NCBI GenBank assembly: GCA_900553955.1
Contig: USFO01000009.1
Span: 1-27,558, forward strand
Source of the DNA: an uncultured Oscillospiraceae bacterium
GTDB taxonomy: Bacteria; Bacillota; Clostridia; Oscillospirales; Ruminococcaceae
Length of the DNA: 27,558 nucleotides
Direction: 5' to 3'
In this document: positions 15,146 through 21,307 of the stretch, piece after piece
Position numbering within the stretch: position 1 is the stretch's first letter
Layout of the letters: each line of letters starts with the position of its first letter
Program-made: the position numbers and the translations under genes
The notes under the pieces: model-generated
Seen by the model: the letters and a program-made list of their open reading frames with translations, nothing else
What the model was told of the DNA's origin: nothing
Databases searched by the model: none

Positions 15146-15334
15146 TCAGCGTACGCTCTTTGTCCAAAAGCGGTAGTGATCGGCGGAAGACGAATCGCCG
15201 AAGGCGAAAACCTCGCCATAAAGCAGATACCCTTCGTCAAGGCAAAAAGAAAGCTTTGTTCCAAGCGGTTCGGAATTTTTTTCGTCGGAGGAATACTCCT
15301 CGTACTGTACGCCGGAAACGCTCTCAGCCGCCAT
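15146..15334 (-). CDS. Small hypothetical ORF in frame behind the P-loop kinase gene
   Basis: 62 codons beginning MAAESVSGVQYEEYSSDEKN. It starts three codons after the stop of the kinase gene and in the same reading frame, and ends 16 bp before a terminator. No ribosome site is clear. Two readings are possible: a coupled small gene, or the C-terminal end of a longer protein cut by a stop codon. The sequence (KLSFCLDEGYLLYGEVFAF) looks protein-like and beta-rich. I do not recognise it. Confidence 0.4.
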   Translation of the reverse strand: MAAESVSGVQYEEYSSDEKNSEPLGTKLSFCLDEGYLLYGEVFAFGDSSSADHYRFWTKSVR

Positions 15335-15343
15335 TCTGCGGCA

Positions 15344-15847
15344 TTAGCGCACTTGCTCCATCACTTCGCTGCAAAGCTCATCCACGGTTTTTCCGCCCGT
15401 TTGAATGTGGGTTCCGGGCAGGGCGGCGCAGCCGCTTATCGCAGGTTCGATATTCTCCATGCACCAACAGCCTTCCTCCTCGCCGCGGGCGAGAATGCGG
15501 TCGCGGACGGTCTGATAGCCGGCTTCCAGTACGATTAGGCGGGTATCAATGCCGTCGCGGTTCAGTTTGTCAATAATGCCGTAAGAGTCCTTGCGCAGGA
15601 GCGTCATGGGAACAAGTATGTCTTTATGGAATTTCTCATGCACGTCCTTCAAAAGCATATAGCAGAACTCGCCCCACAGGGGGTAATCCTCAAATATGTA
15701 GCCATAGGGGCAGCCGGGATAGCTTCCCCGAACCGCATTGCCCACCTCTTCCGCATCGAAGATGAGGACGTTATTTATTTTTGCAGCCATGGCGTCGGCA
15801 AGGGTTGATTTACCTACGCCGTAAGCGCCGCTTATCCAAATAATCAT
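15344..15847 (-). CDS. P-loop AAA-type kinase, TmrB/AAA_18-like
   Basis: 167 residues. Walker A GAYGVGKST is at residues 8-16, and an acidic strand (NVLIFDAEEVG) follows, as in small nucleotide or antibiotic kinases. VPMTLLRKDSYGIIDKLNRDG and a basic lid-like region (RDRILARGEEEG) are typical of TmrB-like ATP-binding proteins. The real substrate is unknown. GAGGT lies before the ATG at 15847. On the minus strand it is followed in the same frame by the 62-codon ORF and a terminator. Confidence 0.8.
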   Translation of the reverse strand: MIIWISGAYGVGKSTLADAMAAKINNVLIFDAEEVGNAVRGSYPGCPYGYIFEDYPLWGEFCYMLLKDVHEKFHKDILVPMTLLRKDSYGIIDKLNRDGIDTRLIVLEAGYQTVRDRILARGEEEGCWCMENIEPAISGCAALPGTHIQTGGKTVDELCSEVMEQVR

Positions 15848-15901
15848 TATGGTACCTCACTGTTATGGTAGAGTGTGGGGCGGAGAAAGAACCTGAAATT
15901 A

Positions 15902-15985
15902 CGCCCGCCGTGGGCGGGCGGTCCTCATCCGTCACGGTGCAGCGCCAAGGCGCAGCACCGTGCCACCTTCCCCAAGGGGAAGGCT
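15902..15985 (-). repeat. Hairpin repeat unit, CCTTCCCC type
   Basis: Read on the minus strand: CCTTCCCC/GGGGAAGG (15966-15983), a linker GTGG, then a second hairpin formed by CACGGTGC (15933-15940) with GCACCGTG (15955-15962) and an inner GCGCC/GGCGC stem, then GACGGATGAGG. A third hairpin, CGCCCGCC/GGGCGGGCG, lies at 15902-15920. The same plan (pyrimidine hairpin, short linker, variable hairpin, GAC-GAGG end) is seen in the element at 19475-19678. Confidence 0.75.
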
Positions 15986-16014
15986 TTGCGCTGCGTTACC
16001 TCTGTGCGCTCCGC

Positions 16015-16055
16015 CTATAAAAATGTGCCCGCACGGCGGGCACACCTAAACTTTG
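16015..16055 (-). repeat. Conserved 41-bp core of composite repeat, copy A
   Basis: On the minus strand it runs CAAAGTTTAGGTGTGCC, a GC-rich hairpin, then GGCACATTTTTATAG. The same arms occur at 19339-19379 on the plus strand; only the hairpin tip differs. It may work as an internal terminator-like hairpin, since TTTTT follows the stem. Confidence 0.85.
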
Positions 16056-16072
16056 ACGCCCGCGGCGGCAAA

Positions 16073-16149
16073 ATATAACCCGCCCGAAGGGTGGATATAA
16101 CCGTGCCGTAGGCACGATATAACCCGGCGGCAGCGCCGCCGGATATAAC
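16073..16149 (-). repeat. GTTATATC-hairpin array, copy A
   Basis: The minus-strand word GTTATATC/T occurs four times, at 16142, 16116, 16094 and 16073 on the plus axis, about 22-26 bp apart. Between them are short GC hairpins such as GGCGGC/GCCGCC and GTGCC-TAC-GGCAC. The array lies directly after the pgsA stop codon, on the transcribed strand. Confidence 0.85.
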
Positions 16150-16169
16150 TGTGGTGCTCCGGGCGCACT

Positions 16170-16805
16170 TCACTTAATAAAATAGATAACCGACACTGCG
16201 GCAACGGATATTATCACCGAGATGGCGATGCGCACCGCTTTCGTGCCGCGTTCCTTTTGCGTCAGCAGCCCGATGTAGAAAATTGAGTACATAAGCAGCG
16301 AAAAAATCGCCATTGCGCTGCAAAGGGCAAAAAGTCCGTCCGCAAACCGGGCGGAAATTTCCGGAACGAGCAAAAGCAGCGCCATGCTTCCCTCCAAAAC
16401 CACTGTGGTCGCCTTGCCGAACCACTGGGCGGAGTTCACCGTGTCCGTTTTTTCAAGCACGATTAAGCCGAGCAGCGCCATGGTCAGTTCCTTCACCAAA
16501 AAGATGAAGAAAAGCGGCCATATGTCGGGAAAGTTCACCGAAAGACTGAGAATAAGCGCCCCTTGGGTGAGCTTGTCCGCGACGGGGTCAATGAATTTGC
16601 CGAAGTCCGAAACCATGTTGAACTTCCGCGCTACGATTCCGTCGAAAATATCCGTTATTCCGGAAAGAACAAGCACGCACACCGCCGGAATGACCGCCGC
16701 CTTTATACAGTAAAGCCAAAGGTAAAGCGGAATCAGCAGAATGCGCAAAAAGCTCATCAGGTTTGGGATGGTGAGCACGTCTTTTTTTGACAGTCTTCTT
16801 TTCAT
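16170..16805 (-). CDS. pgsA: CDP-diacylglycerol-glycerol-3-phosphate 3-phosphatidyltransferase
   Basis: 211 residues from the ATG at 16805, which follows GAAAGGAC; the open frame upstream of it has no such site. The full CDP-alcohol phosphotransferase motif is present (DGIVAR, then GKFIDPVADK), fitting DGx2ARx8Gx3Dx3D. It starts KKDVLTIPNLMSFLRILLIPLYLWLY, typical of PgsA, and has several membrane helices. It makes phosphatidylglycerol phosphate, a precursor of membrane phospholipid and lipoteichoic acid. plsC lies upstream on the same strand, so both are lipid synthesis genes. The CDP-alcohol family is certain; PgsA rather than another member is probable. Confidence 0.88.
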   Translation of the reverse strand: MKRRLSKKDVLTIPNLMSFLRILLIPLYLWLYCIKAAVIPAVCVLVLSGITDIFDGIVARKFNMVSDFGKFIDPVADKLTQGALILSLSVNFPDIWPLFFIFLVKELTMALLGLIVLEKTDTVNSAQWFGKATTVVLEGSMALLLLVPEISARFADGLFALCSAMAIFSLLMYSIFYIGLLTQKERGTKAVRIAISVIISVAAVSVIYFIK

Positions 16806-16825
16806 ACGAAGTCCTTTCGATAAAC

Positions 16826-16895
16826 GGGCGCAGCGCCCGGGTGAATCCGTGCTTTTATTATTGACGAAAAGCAGGCGGTTTTTCACCGCCGCAAA
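16826..16895 (-). terminator. Hairpins between plsC and pgsA
   Basis: GGCGGT (16874-16879) pairs with ACCGCC (16885-16890) and on the minus strand is followed by TGCTTTTCG, a weak terminator after plsC. A second GC hairpin, CGGGCGC/GCGCCCG, lies near 16827-16840. pgsA may be reached by read-through; I see no consensus promoter in the 93-bp gap. Confidence 0.55.
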
Positions 16896-16898
16896 AAA

Positions 16899-17735
16899 TT
16901 ATTCGCCCTGTTCCTCGACGAAGGGAATACCCATTCCTTCGCAGAGCAGGCGGCGGCAGATTACGGAAAGCTCCGCCGTGGAGGAAGCCTTGACCGATTC
17001 CGCCGGAATGACGCCGCATACCTTGATGGTCACATTGGTGCGGCGGAAAGGCGCACGGTGCTTGATTTTGTCCGTGCCGGAAATGGCGGTGACCACCACC
17101 GGGCAGCCCGCCTTTGTGCCGATTTTGAGCGAAGCGTTGTGGAACGGAAGCAGCGGCGCGGTGTCGCTGCGGTTGCGGGTTCCCTCGGGATAAAGCCCGA
17201 TGGAGCACACATCGTTTTTGATGTAATCCGCGGCGGCGTTAATGGTTTTAACGGCGTTGCGCGGGCTTTCGCGGTCGATGGGCAGGGCGCAGATTCGATG
17301 CGCAAACTGCCCGATTATGGGAAGCTTCATATTTTCCGGCTTTGTGATAAACCCGAGCTGAAGCTTATCCAAAGCGTAAAGACTTATGAGAGGGTCGAAC
17401 ATGGAGCGGTGGTTTTGTATCAGCAAAAAGCGCCCTTTCGGAACCTGCTCCAGCCCTTCGACCTTTACGCGAACGTTCAGCAGCTTTATGCCGAAAGAGA
17501 TTGTGTATGCGGTCATTTTTCTGAAGCGCGGGCTGTCGTGCTCCTGCATGGAATCCATGTCCTTTACTGAAAGGGACATTATCCAAAGTATAAGGCAGTG
17601 GATAAGCAGCCCCAAAATGAAGTACAGGACGAAGAACAGCACGCAAAACAGCACCGCAGAAACGCCGGAAAATCCGCCGGGAAGCACGGTGAGCGCCGTG
17701 AGCAGCGCCGCAAATATTATAAAGGGAAAGACCAT
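16899..17735 (-). CDS. plsC: Lysophospholipid acyltransferase (1-acylglycerol-3-phosphate acyltransferase, PlsC-like)
   Basis: 278 residues. The N-terminal 50 residues form two hydrophobic segments. The acyltransferase motifs are NHRSMFD (catalytic His109, Asp114) and YPEGTRNRS (glycerophosphate-binding, 182-190). It should acylate lysophosphatidic acid at sn-2 in the membrane, giving phosphatidic acid. CAAGAGGTGCTT precedes the ATG. A promoter is at 17772-17800. pgsA follows on the same strand, consistent with phospholipid synthesis. The PlsC family is clear; the acceptor is inferred. Confidence 0.88.
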   Translation of the reverse strand: MVFPFIIFAALLTALTVLPGGFSGVSAVLFCVLFFVLYFILGLLIHCLILWIMSLSVKDMDSMQEHDSPRFRKMTAYTISFGIKLLNVRVKVEGLEQVPKGRFLLIQNHRSMFDPLISLYALDKLQLGFITKPENMKLPIIGQFAHRICALPIDRESPRNAVKTINAAADYIKNDVCSIGLYPEGTRNRSDTAPLLPFHNASLKIGTKAGCPVVVTAISGTDKIKHRAPFRRTNVTIKVCGVIPAESVKASSTAELSVICRRLLCEGMGIPFVEEQGE

Positions 17736-17771
17736 TGAATAAGCACCTCTTGAAATAAAAATCTAACTTAT

Positions 17772-17800
17772 ATTTTATTACATAACTTCCGAAAGTTCAA
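17772..17800 (-). promoter_or_regulatory. Promoter of plsC
   Basis: Minus strand TTGAAC (17800-17795), 17-bp spacer, TAAAAT (17777-17772). A short inverted repeat AACTT/AAGTT (17784-17797) lies in the spacer. Confidence 0.7.
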
Positions 17801-17830
17801 GAAAATATTTGTGAACAATGCGCCGGGCGC

Positions 17831-17861
17831 TATTGCACCGAACTGCAATAAAGGCTATAAT
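17831..17861 (+). promoter_or_regulatory. Promoter of the M18 aminopeptidase gene with operator-like repeat
   Basis: TTGCAC (17833-17838), 17-bp spacer, TATAAT (17856-17861). A perfect inverted repeat, TATTGCA (17831-17837) / TGCAATA (17844-17850) with a 6-bp gap, covers the -35. Confidence 0.8.
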
Positions 17862-17898
17862 ATTTTTATATGAATCTTTTTAATAAGGAGTACTCGAA

Positions 17899-19182
17899 AT
17901 GAACAAAGAGCTTTTTGATTTTATAAAGAACAGCCCCACTCCGTTCCACGCGGTGAAAAACGCCGGAGAAGCGCTTGAGAAAGCGGGCTTTTTGCCCCTT
18001 TGCGAAAGCGGCGAATGGAATCTTGAGCACGGCAAAAGCTATTATGTAACCCGCAACGGTTCCTCCGTAATTGCGTTCAAGGTGCCGGAGGGGGATTTTT
18101 CCGGATTTATGATGACCGCTTCGCACTGCGACAGCCCGGCGTTCAAAATCAAGGAGAACCCGGAGCTTACGGATAAGCACTATGTGCGCCTTTCCGCCGA
18201 AAAGTACGGCGGAATGCTTTGCTCCACATGGCTTGACCGCCCGCTTTCCGTCGCAGGCAGAGTTATGGTAAAGACGGAAAAGGGCGTTTCCATGCGGCTT
18301 GTTGACCTTAAGGAGCCCTGCGCCGTCATTCCGAACGTCGCTATTCACATGAACCGCAAAGCCAACGACGATATGAGCTACAACCCGGCGGTGGATATGC
18401 TTCCGCTTTATTCCGACGGAGAAGGCGGTCTGCGCGCCCGCCTTGCGGCGGCGGCAGGCGTCCGCGAGGAGGACATTCTCTCCACCGACATCATTGTTTA
18501 CAACCCGCAGGAGGGCATAGAGTGGAACGGATTTATCTCCGCGCCGCGCCTTGACGATTTGCAGTGCGCCTTCAGCGCGCTGAAAGCCTTTGTTTCCGCC
18601 GAAAAGAACAACGCCGCAATGCCGGTTTACTGTCTGTTCGACAATGAGGAAGTCGGCAGCCATACAAAGCAGGGCGCTGCTTCTACCTTCCTTGCGGATA
18701 CCCTTGACAGAGTACGGGAGGCTCTCGGAATGAGCTTTTCCGACTATCACCGCGCCGTGGCGAACAGCTTCCTCGTTTCCTGCGACAATGCCCACGCCGT
18801 TCACCCTAACCACCCGGAATTTATGGACAAAAACCATGCGGTTTATATGAACGAGGGTATAGTCATCAAGTATAACGCCAACCAGAAGTACACCTCCGAC
18901 GCGGTTTCCGCAGCGATTTTCCGCACCGTCTGCGAAAAGGCGGGCGTGCCGTTCCAGTATTATGCCAACCGCGCGGATATGCCCGGAGGCGGCACCCTCG
19001 GCAATATTGCGAACACGCAGGTTTCCCTCAACACCGTGGATATAGGTCTGCCCCAGCTTGCCATGCACTCCACCTACGAAACCGCGGGTGCGAAGGACAC
19101 CGAATATATGGTATCCGCCCTCCGGCTTTTCTATGAGCACGCGCTGCGCATGGAATCCGACGGAGAATATGTTTTTGAATAA
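17899..19182 (+). CDS. M18-family aminopeptidase (aspartyl/general aminopeptidase)
   Basis: 427 residues, the normal length of bacterial M18 enzymes (ApeA/ApeB type). These dizinc cytosolic exopeptidases remove N-terminal residues. Metal and catalytic blocks are SHCDSPAF (His76, Asp78), SAPRLDDLQCAF (Asp near 219), DNEEVGS (Glu250-Glu251), SCDNAHAVHPNHPE and the C-terminal MHSTYET. NRADMPGGGTLGNI is also typical. AAGGAG lies before the ATG. The gene is monocistronic, with a strong promoter overlapped by an inverted repeat and a strong terminator. Confidence 0.95.
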   Translation: MNKELFDFIKNSPTPFHAVKNAGEALEKAGFLPLCESGEWNLEHGKSYYVTRNGSSVIAFKVPEGDFSGFMMTASHCDSPAFKIKENPELTDKHYVRLSAEKYGGMLCSTWLDRPLSVAGRVMVKTEKGVSMRLVDLKEPCAVIPNVAIHMNRKANDDMSYNPAVDMLPLYSDGEGGLRARLAAAAGVREEDILSTDIIVYNPQEGIEWNGFISAPRLDDLQCAFSALKAFVSAEKNNAAMPVYCLFDNEEVGSHTKQGAASTFLADTLDRVREALGMSFSDYHRAVANSFLVSCDNAHAVHPNHPEFMDKNHAVYMNEGIVIKYNANQKYTSDAVSAAIFRTVCEKAGVPFQYYANRADMPGGGTLGNIANTQVSLNTVDIGLPQLAMHSTYETAGAKDTEYMVSALRLFYEHALRMESDGEYVFE

Positions 19183-19192
19183 AGCTATGAAC

Positions 19193-19222
19193 AAAGGCAG
19201 GCGCTGTGCGCCTGCCTTTTTG
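19193..19222 (+). terminator. Terminator of the M18 aminopeptidase gene
   Basis: AAAGGCAGGCGC (19193-19204), loop TGT, GCGCCTGCCTTT (19208-19219), then TT. Confidence 0.94.
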
Positions 19223-19338
19223 TTATATCGCGCCGCAATTCAGTTATATTTTTCGGCGTGCCGCCGAAAAGTTATATCGCGCCTACGGCGCGGTTATGTC
19301 CGCCCTTTGGGCGGGTTATGTTTTGCGCCTTTTGGGCG
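19222..19338 (+). repeat. GTTATATC-hairpin array, copy B
   Basis: GTTATAT or GTTATGT occurs at 19222, 19243, 19271, 19293 and 19315, about 21-28 bp apart. Each is followed by a short GC hairpin such as CGCGCC-TAC-GGCGCG and CCGCCC-TTT-GGGCGG. It directly follows the terminator of the aminopeptidase gene and leads into the conserved core at 19339. Confidence 0.87.
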
Positions 19339-19379
19339 CAAAGTTTAGGTGTGCCGCCCGTGGCGGCACATTTTTATAG
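19339..19379 (+). repeat. Conserved 41-bp core of composite repeat, copy B
   Basis: CAAAGTTTAGGTGTGCC, hairpin, GGCACATTTTTATAG. It matches copy A at 16015-16055 base for base in both arms. Confidence 0.85.
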
Positions 19380-19397
19380 CAGTAGTGGCACAGAATA

Positions 19398-19440
19398 ATG
19401 CGGAATAGTGCGGAATAGTGCGGAGAGTGCAGAGTGGAGC
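19398..19440 (+). repeat. Degenerate 10-bp tandem repeat (GCGGAATAGT)
   Basis: GCGGAATAGT occurs at 19400 and 19410, with a decayed copy GCGGAGAGT at 19420 and related GAGTG words after it. It recalls the GGAAT heptads at 23437-23478. Confidence 0.7.
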
Positions 19441-19474
19441 GTGGAGCTGCGCACAGAGGTGATTGAGAGCGAAT

Positions 19475-19678
19475 CTTGGCTCCCCTTACTTGTAAGGGGA
19501 GCTGTCGCGGCGTATCAAGGATTAAAACGCCGTGACTGAGAGGATCCTCTAACGCCTTGATGACGGCAAATAAACGCAGTCAATATACACACAGTAAGGC
19601 GGACAAAGATCCTCTCAGTCATTTGTCGCTGCAGGCAGCGCCAAATGCCAGCTCCCCTTATAAATAAGGGGAGCCAAG
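19475..19678. repeat. 204-bp element with terminal inverted repeats (MITE-like)
   Basis: Both ends, read inward, begin CTTGGCTCCCCTTA, contain a TAAGGGGAGCTG segment, then a variable hairpin, then TGACTGAGAGGATC. The left end is 19475-19546 and the right end 19678-19608. The middle (about 60 bp) has no ORF. No transposase is nearby, so it would be non-autonomous if mobile. Together with 19222-19440 and 19679-19826 it makes a 600-bp gene-free block. Confidence 0.8.
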
Positions 19679-19826
19679 TTCCCTCACCAAAACAGCGGTG
19701 CGAACAGGCGAGCCAAGGCGGCTCCGCCGTTACGCTGCCGCGCCGTGCTCAGATTCGGTGCACAGAGAAGGTAAGGCGGCGCTTCGCGCCGCAAGCACCC
19801 ACCGTCACCCCGCTTCAGGTTCTCAC
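19679..19826. other. Right flank of the repeat block, no gene seen
   Basis: GC-rich sequence with small hairpins (GGCGGCGC-TTC-GCGCCGC near 19780). TTCAGGTTCT at 19814 also occurs at the matching end of copy A (minus strand, near 15890). This suggests the composite repeat extends to that point. Confidence 0.5.
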
Positions 19827-19860
19827 AAAAAAGCGCGCAGGAAAAACCTGCGCGCTTTTG
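19827..19860. terminator. Terminator of the Cys-rich DHHW lipoprotein gene
   Basis: AAAAGCGCGCAGG (19829-19841), loop AAAAA, CCTGCGCGCTTTT (19847-19859), with A residues on the left. It ends the minus-strand gene at 19878 and can work in both directions. Confidence 0.93.
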
Positions 19861-19877
19861 TTCGTATTATGCAGCTT

Positions 19878-21218
19878 TTATGAAAGCACCTTTGCTTTAA
19901 GGTCGGGCTGGAGGCTGATTGCCGCCTGGCAGTTATTTATGATAAGTGCGTCGGTGACATTGTATTTCTCGATAATGGACGCAACGCTTGCGGTGTCCTT
20001 GCGGATGTCCACAACCACCACCTGCTCATAGTAGTCGAGCATATAGGGCACAAAGCCGTTGCCGTAGGACTCCTTGAAGATAATCAGCGTCTTGCCGTTT
20101 TTGTTCGCGGTGGTGAAAACGGTGAGGGGCTGGTCGCCGCAGATGAACATTCCGGCATAGCTTTTGCTGTTTGGGTTGATGGCGGTTCCGCTATACCAGT
20201 TGCCTTCGCTCTTGTAGGTCATGGAGTAGCCGACGTGTGGGAAGTGGCCGACGGTGTAGTCGGGGTTTGCTTCGAGGCAGGAGGGGCTGCCTGCCCAGCC
20301 GTAAAGCGTTCCCATAAAACCGGTTTTGGTGACGGTTTCGTAGGTGTCAAGGGCGTAAGGCTCAATGCCGTTGGCGTTGCAGTACGCAACGGAGCCGTAG
20401 TATGCGCCAAGGCTTGTCCAGTGGTGGTCGGTGCGGTAGAACATGTACTCACCCCTGTGCTCGGTCATAACGCCGAGGCAGTCCGCCTTCTTGACACTGT
20501 CGTTCATCATACCATAGGTGGCTTCAATGAACTGTTGTGTGCGTTCGTAGGGGTCGGTGTACCCTGCGGGAGAGTTAAAGGTGCAGCTCTTGGGAACAAG
20601 CAGCGAGGTGGTGTTGATGTTCGGGTATTTTTCGGCGAAGGCGTTTACTATTTCCGCATAGGAGGAGCTTCCCTCTGCGCTGGGCAGAAAATATTCGAGG
20701 GAATAGTCGCCGCAGACAAGCACCGCTCCGGCATAGTAAGCGTCAATGTTGTTATTGTAATGTCCTGTGTTCCGGGTTTCGGGGATTATCGCGGAGGTGT
20801 CATCGGAAGCAGCACCGCCGTTGCCCGGAGCTATGTACTTTTGCCCTTCGGGAACAATGCGGGTGCCGCATTTGGTACAAACGCCGTCGCTGCCGACATT
20901 ATGTCCGGTGGCTTCGGCGAGGACTTCGCCGCAGACGGTGCAGACCTGCGGCTCAGTGCAGGTGGCTTCCGGGCCGGGAGTATGCATAAGCTGCGGAGCG
21001 AGAATTTCGCCGCAGACGGTGCAGGTTTGCGGTGCGGCGCAGGTTGCTGCCGGACCGGGAGTGTGTCCGGTGGCGTCTGCGAGAACTTCGCCGCATTCGG
21101 TGCAGGTTTGCGGCTCGGTGCAGGTTGCCGCCGCACCGGGAGTATGTTTATGACCGCAGGCGGAAAGCGCCGCAGCGAGCATTACGGTTACAAGTAAAAC
21201 AGAAATATATTTTTTCAT
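19878..21218 (-). CDS. DHHW lipoprotein with N-terminal Cys-rich CxxCG repeats
   Basis: 446 residues from the ATG at 21218, which has GGAGG 6 bp upstream. The signal MKKYISVLLVTVMLAAALSAC gives lipid-anchored Cys21. Residues 24-119 hold three near-identical repeats of about 28 residues of the type HTPGPAATC-TEPQTCTVCGEVL, plus a fourth shorter one (GVCTKCGTR). Each carries a CTxCG pair and one more Cys, like small zinc knuckles or disulphide-bonded motifs. A Ser/Gly/Asn-rich linker (about 130-150) follows. Residues 155-446 form a DHHW/AlgX-type domain with exact TDHHW (Asp264-Trp267) and GKTLIIFKESYGNGFVPYML, which has Glu in place of the usual Asp next to Ser. It may add acetyl groups to a surface polymer, perhaps with the MBOAT protein 6 kb away. 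The role of the repeats is unknown. Confidence 0.85.
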   Translation of the reverse strand: MKKYISVLLVTVMLAAALSACGHKHTPGAAATCTEPQTCTECGEVLADATGHTPGPAATCAAPQTCTVCGEILAPQLMHTPGPEATCTEPQVCTVCGEVLAEATGHNVGSDGVCTKCGTRIVPEGQKYIAPGNGGAASDDTSAIIPETRNTGHYNNNIDAYYAGAVLVCGDYSLEYFLPSAEGSSSYAEIVNAFAEKYPNINTTSLLVPKSCTFNSPAGYTDPYERTQQFIEATYGMMNDSVKKADCLGVMTEHRGEYMFYRTDHHWTSLGAYYGSVAYCNANGIEPYALDTYETVTKTGFMGTLYGWAGSPSCLEANPDYTVGHFPHVGYSMTYKSEGNWYSGTAINPNSKSYAGMFICGDQPLTVFTTANKNGKTLIIFKESYGNGFVPYMLDYYEQVVVVDIRKDTASVASIIEKYNVTDALIINNCQAAISLQPDLKAKVLS

Positions 21219-21252
21219 TGCTGTCCTCCAAAGTTTTATAGGCGTGCCCTTA

Positions 21253-21261
21253 ATTATATCA
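21253..21261 (-). promoter_or_regulatory. Extended -10 promoter of the Cys-rich DHHW gene
   Basis: Minus strand TG-A-TATAAT (21261-21253), with only a weak -35 (TTTACT) upstream. It lies 35 bp before the ATG, between this gene and the glycosyltransferase gene. Confidence 0.6.
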
Positions 21262-21307
21262 CAGTGCGGCATAAAGTAAAGGCTTAAAAAGAATAATCAG
21301 AAATTTT

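Noticed and set aside
16806..16886. 27-residue N-terminal extension of PgsA
   Set aside because: The ATG at 16805 has GAAAGGAC upstream and gives the usual PgsA start.
17866..19194. 442-codon minus-strand frame opposite the aminopeptidase gene
   Set aside because: The aminopeptidase has all M18 motifs; the opposite frame has no recognisable domain.
19222..19338. CRISPR array
   Set aside because: The constant word is only 7-8 bp, the variable parts are palindromes, and there are no cas genes; it is a hairpin array.
19475..19678. Insertion sequence
   Set aside because: It has terminal inverted repeats but no transposase frame; recorded as MITE-like instead.
20235..21197. Gly/Val-rich plus-strand frame opposite the Cys-rich DHHW gene
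   Set aside because: Its repeats are only the complement of the CxxC repeats; no start signals.
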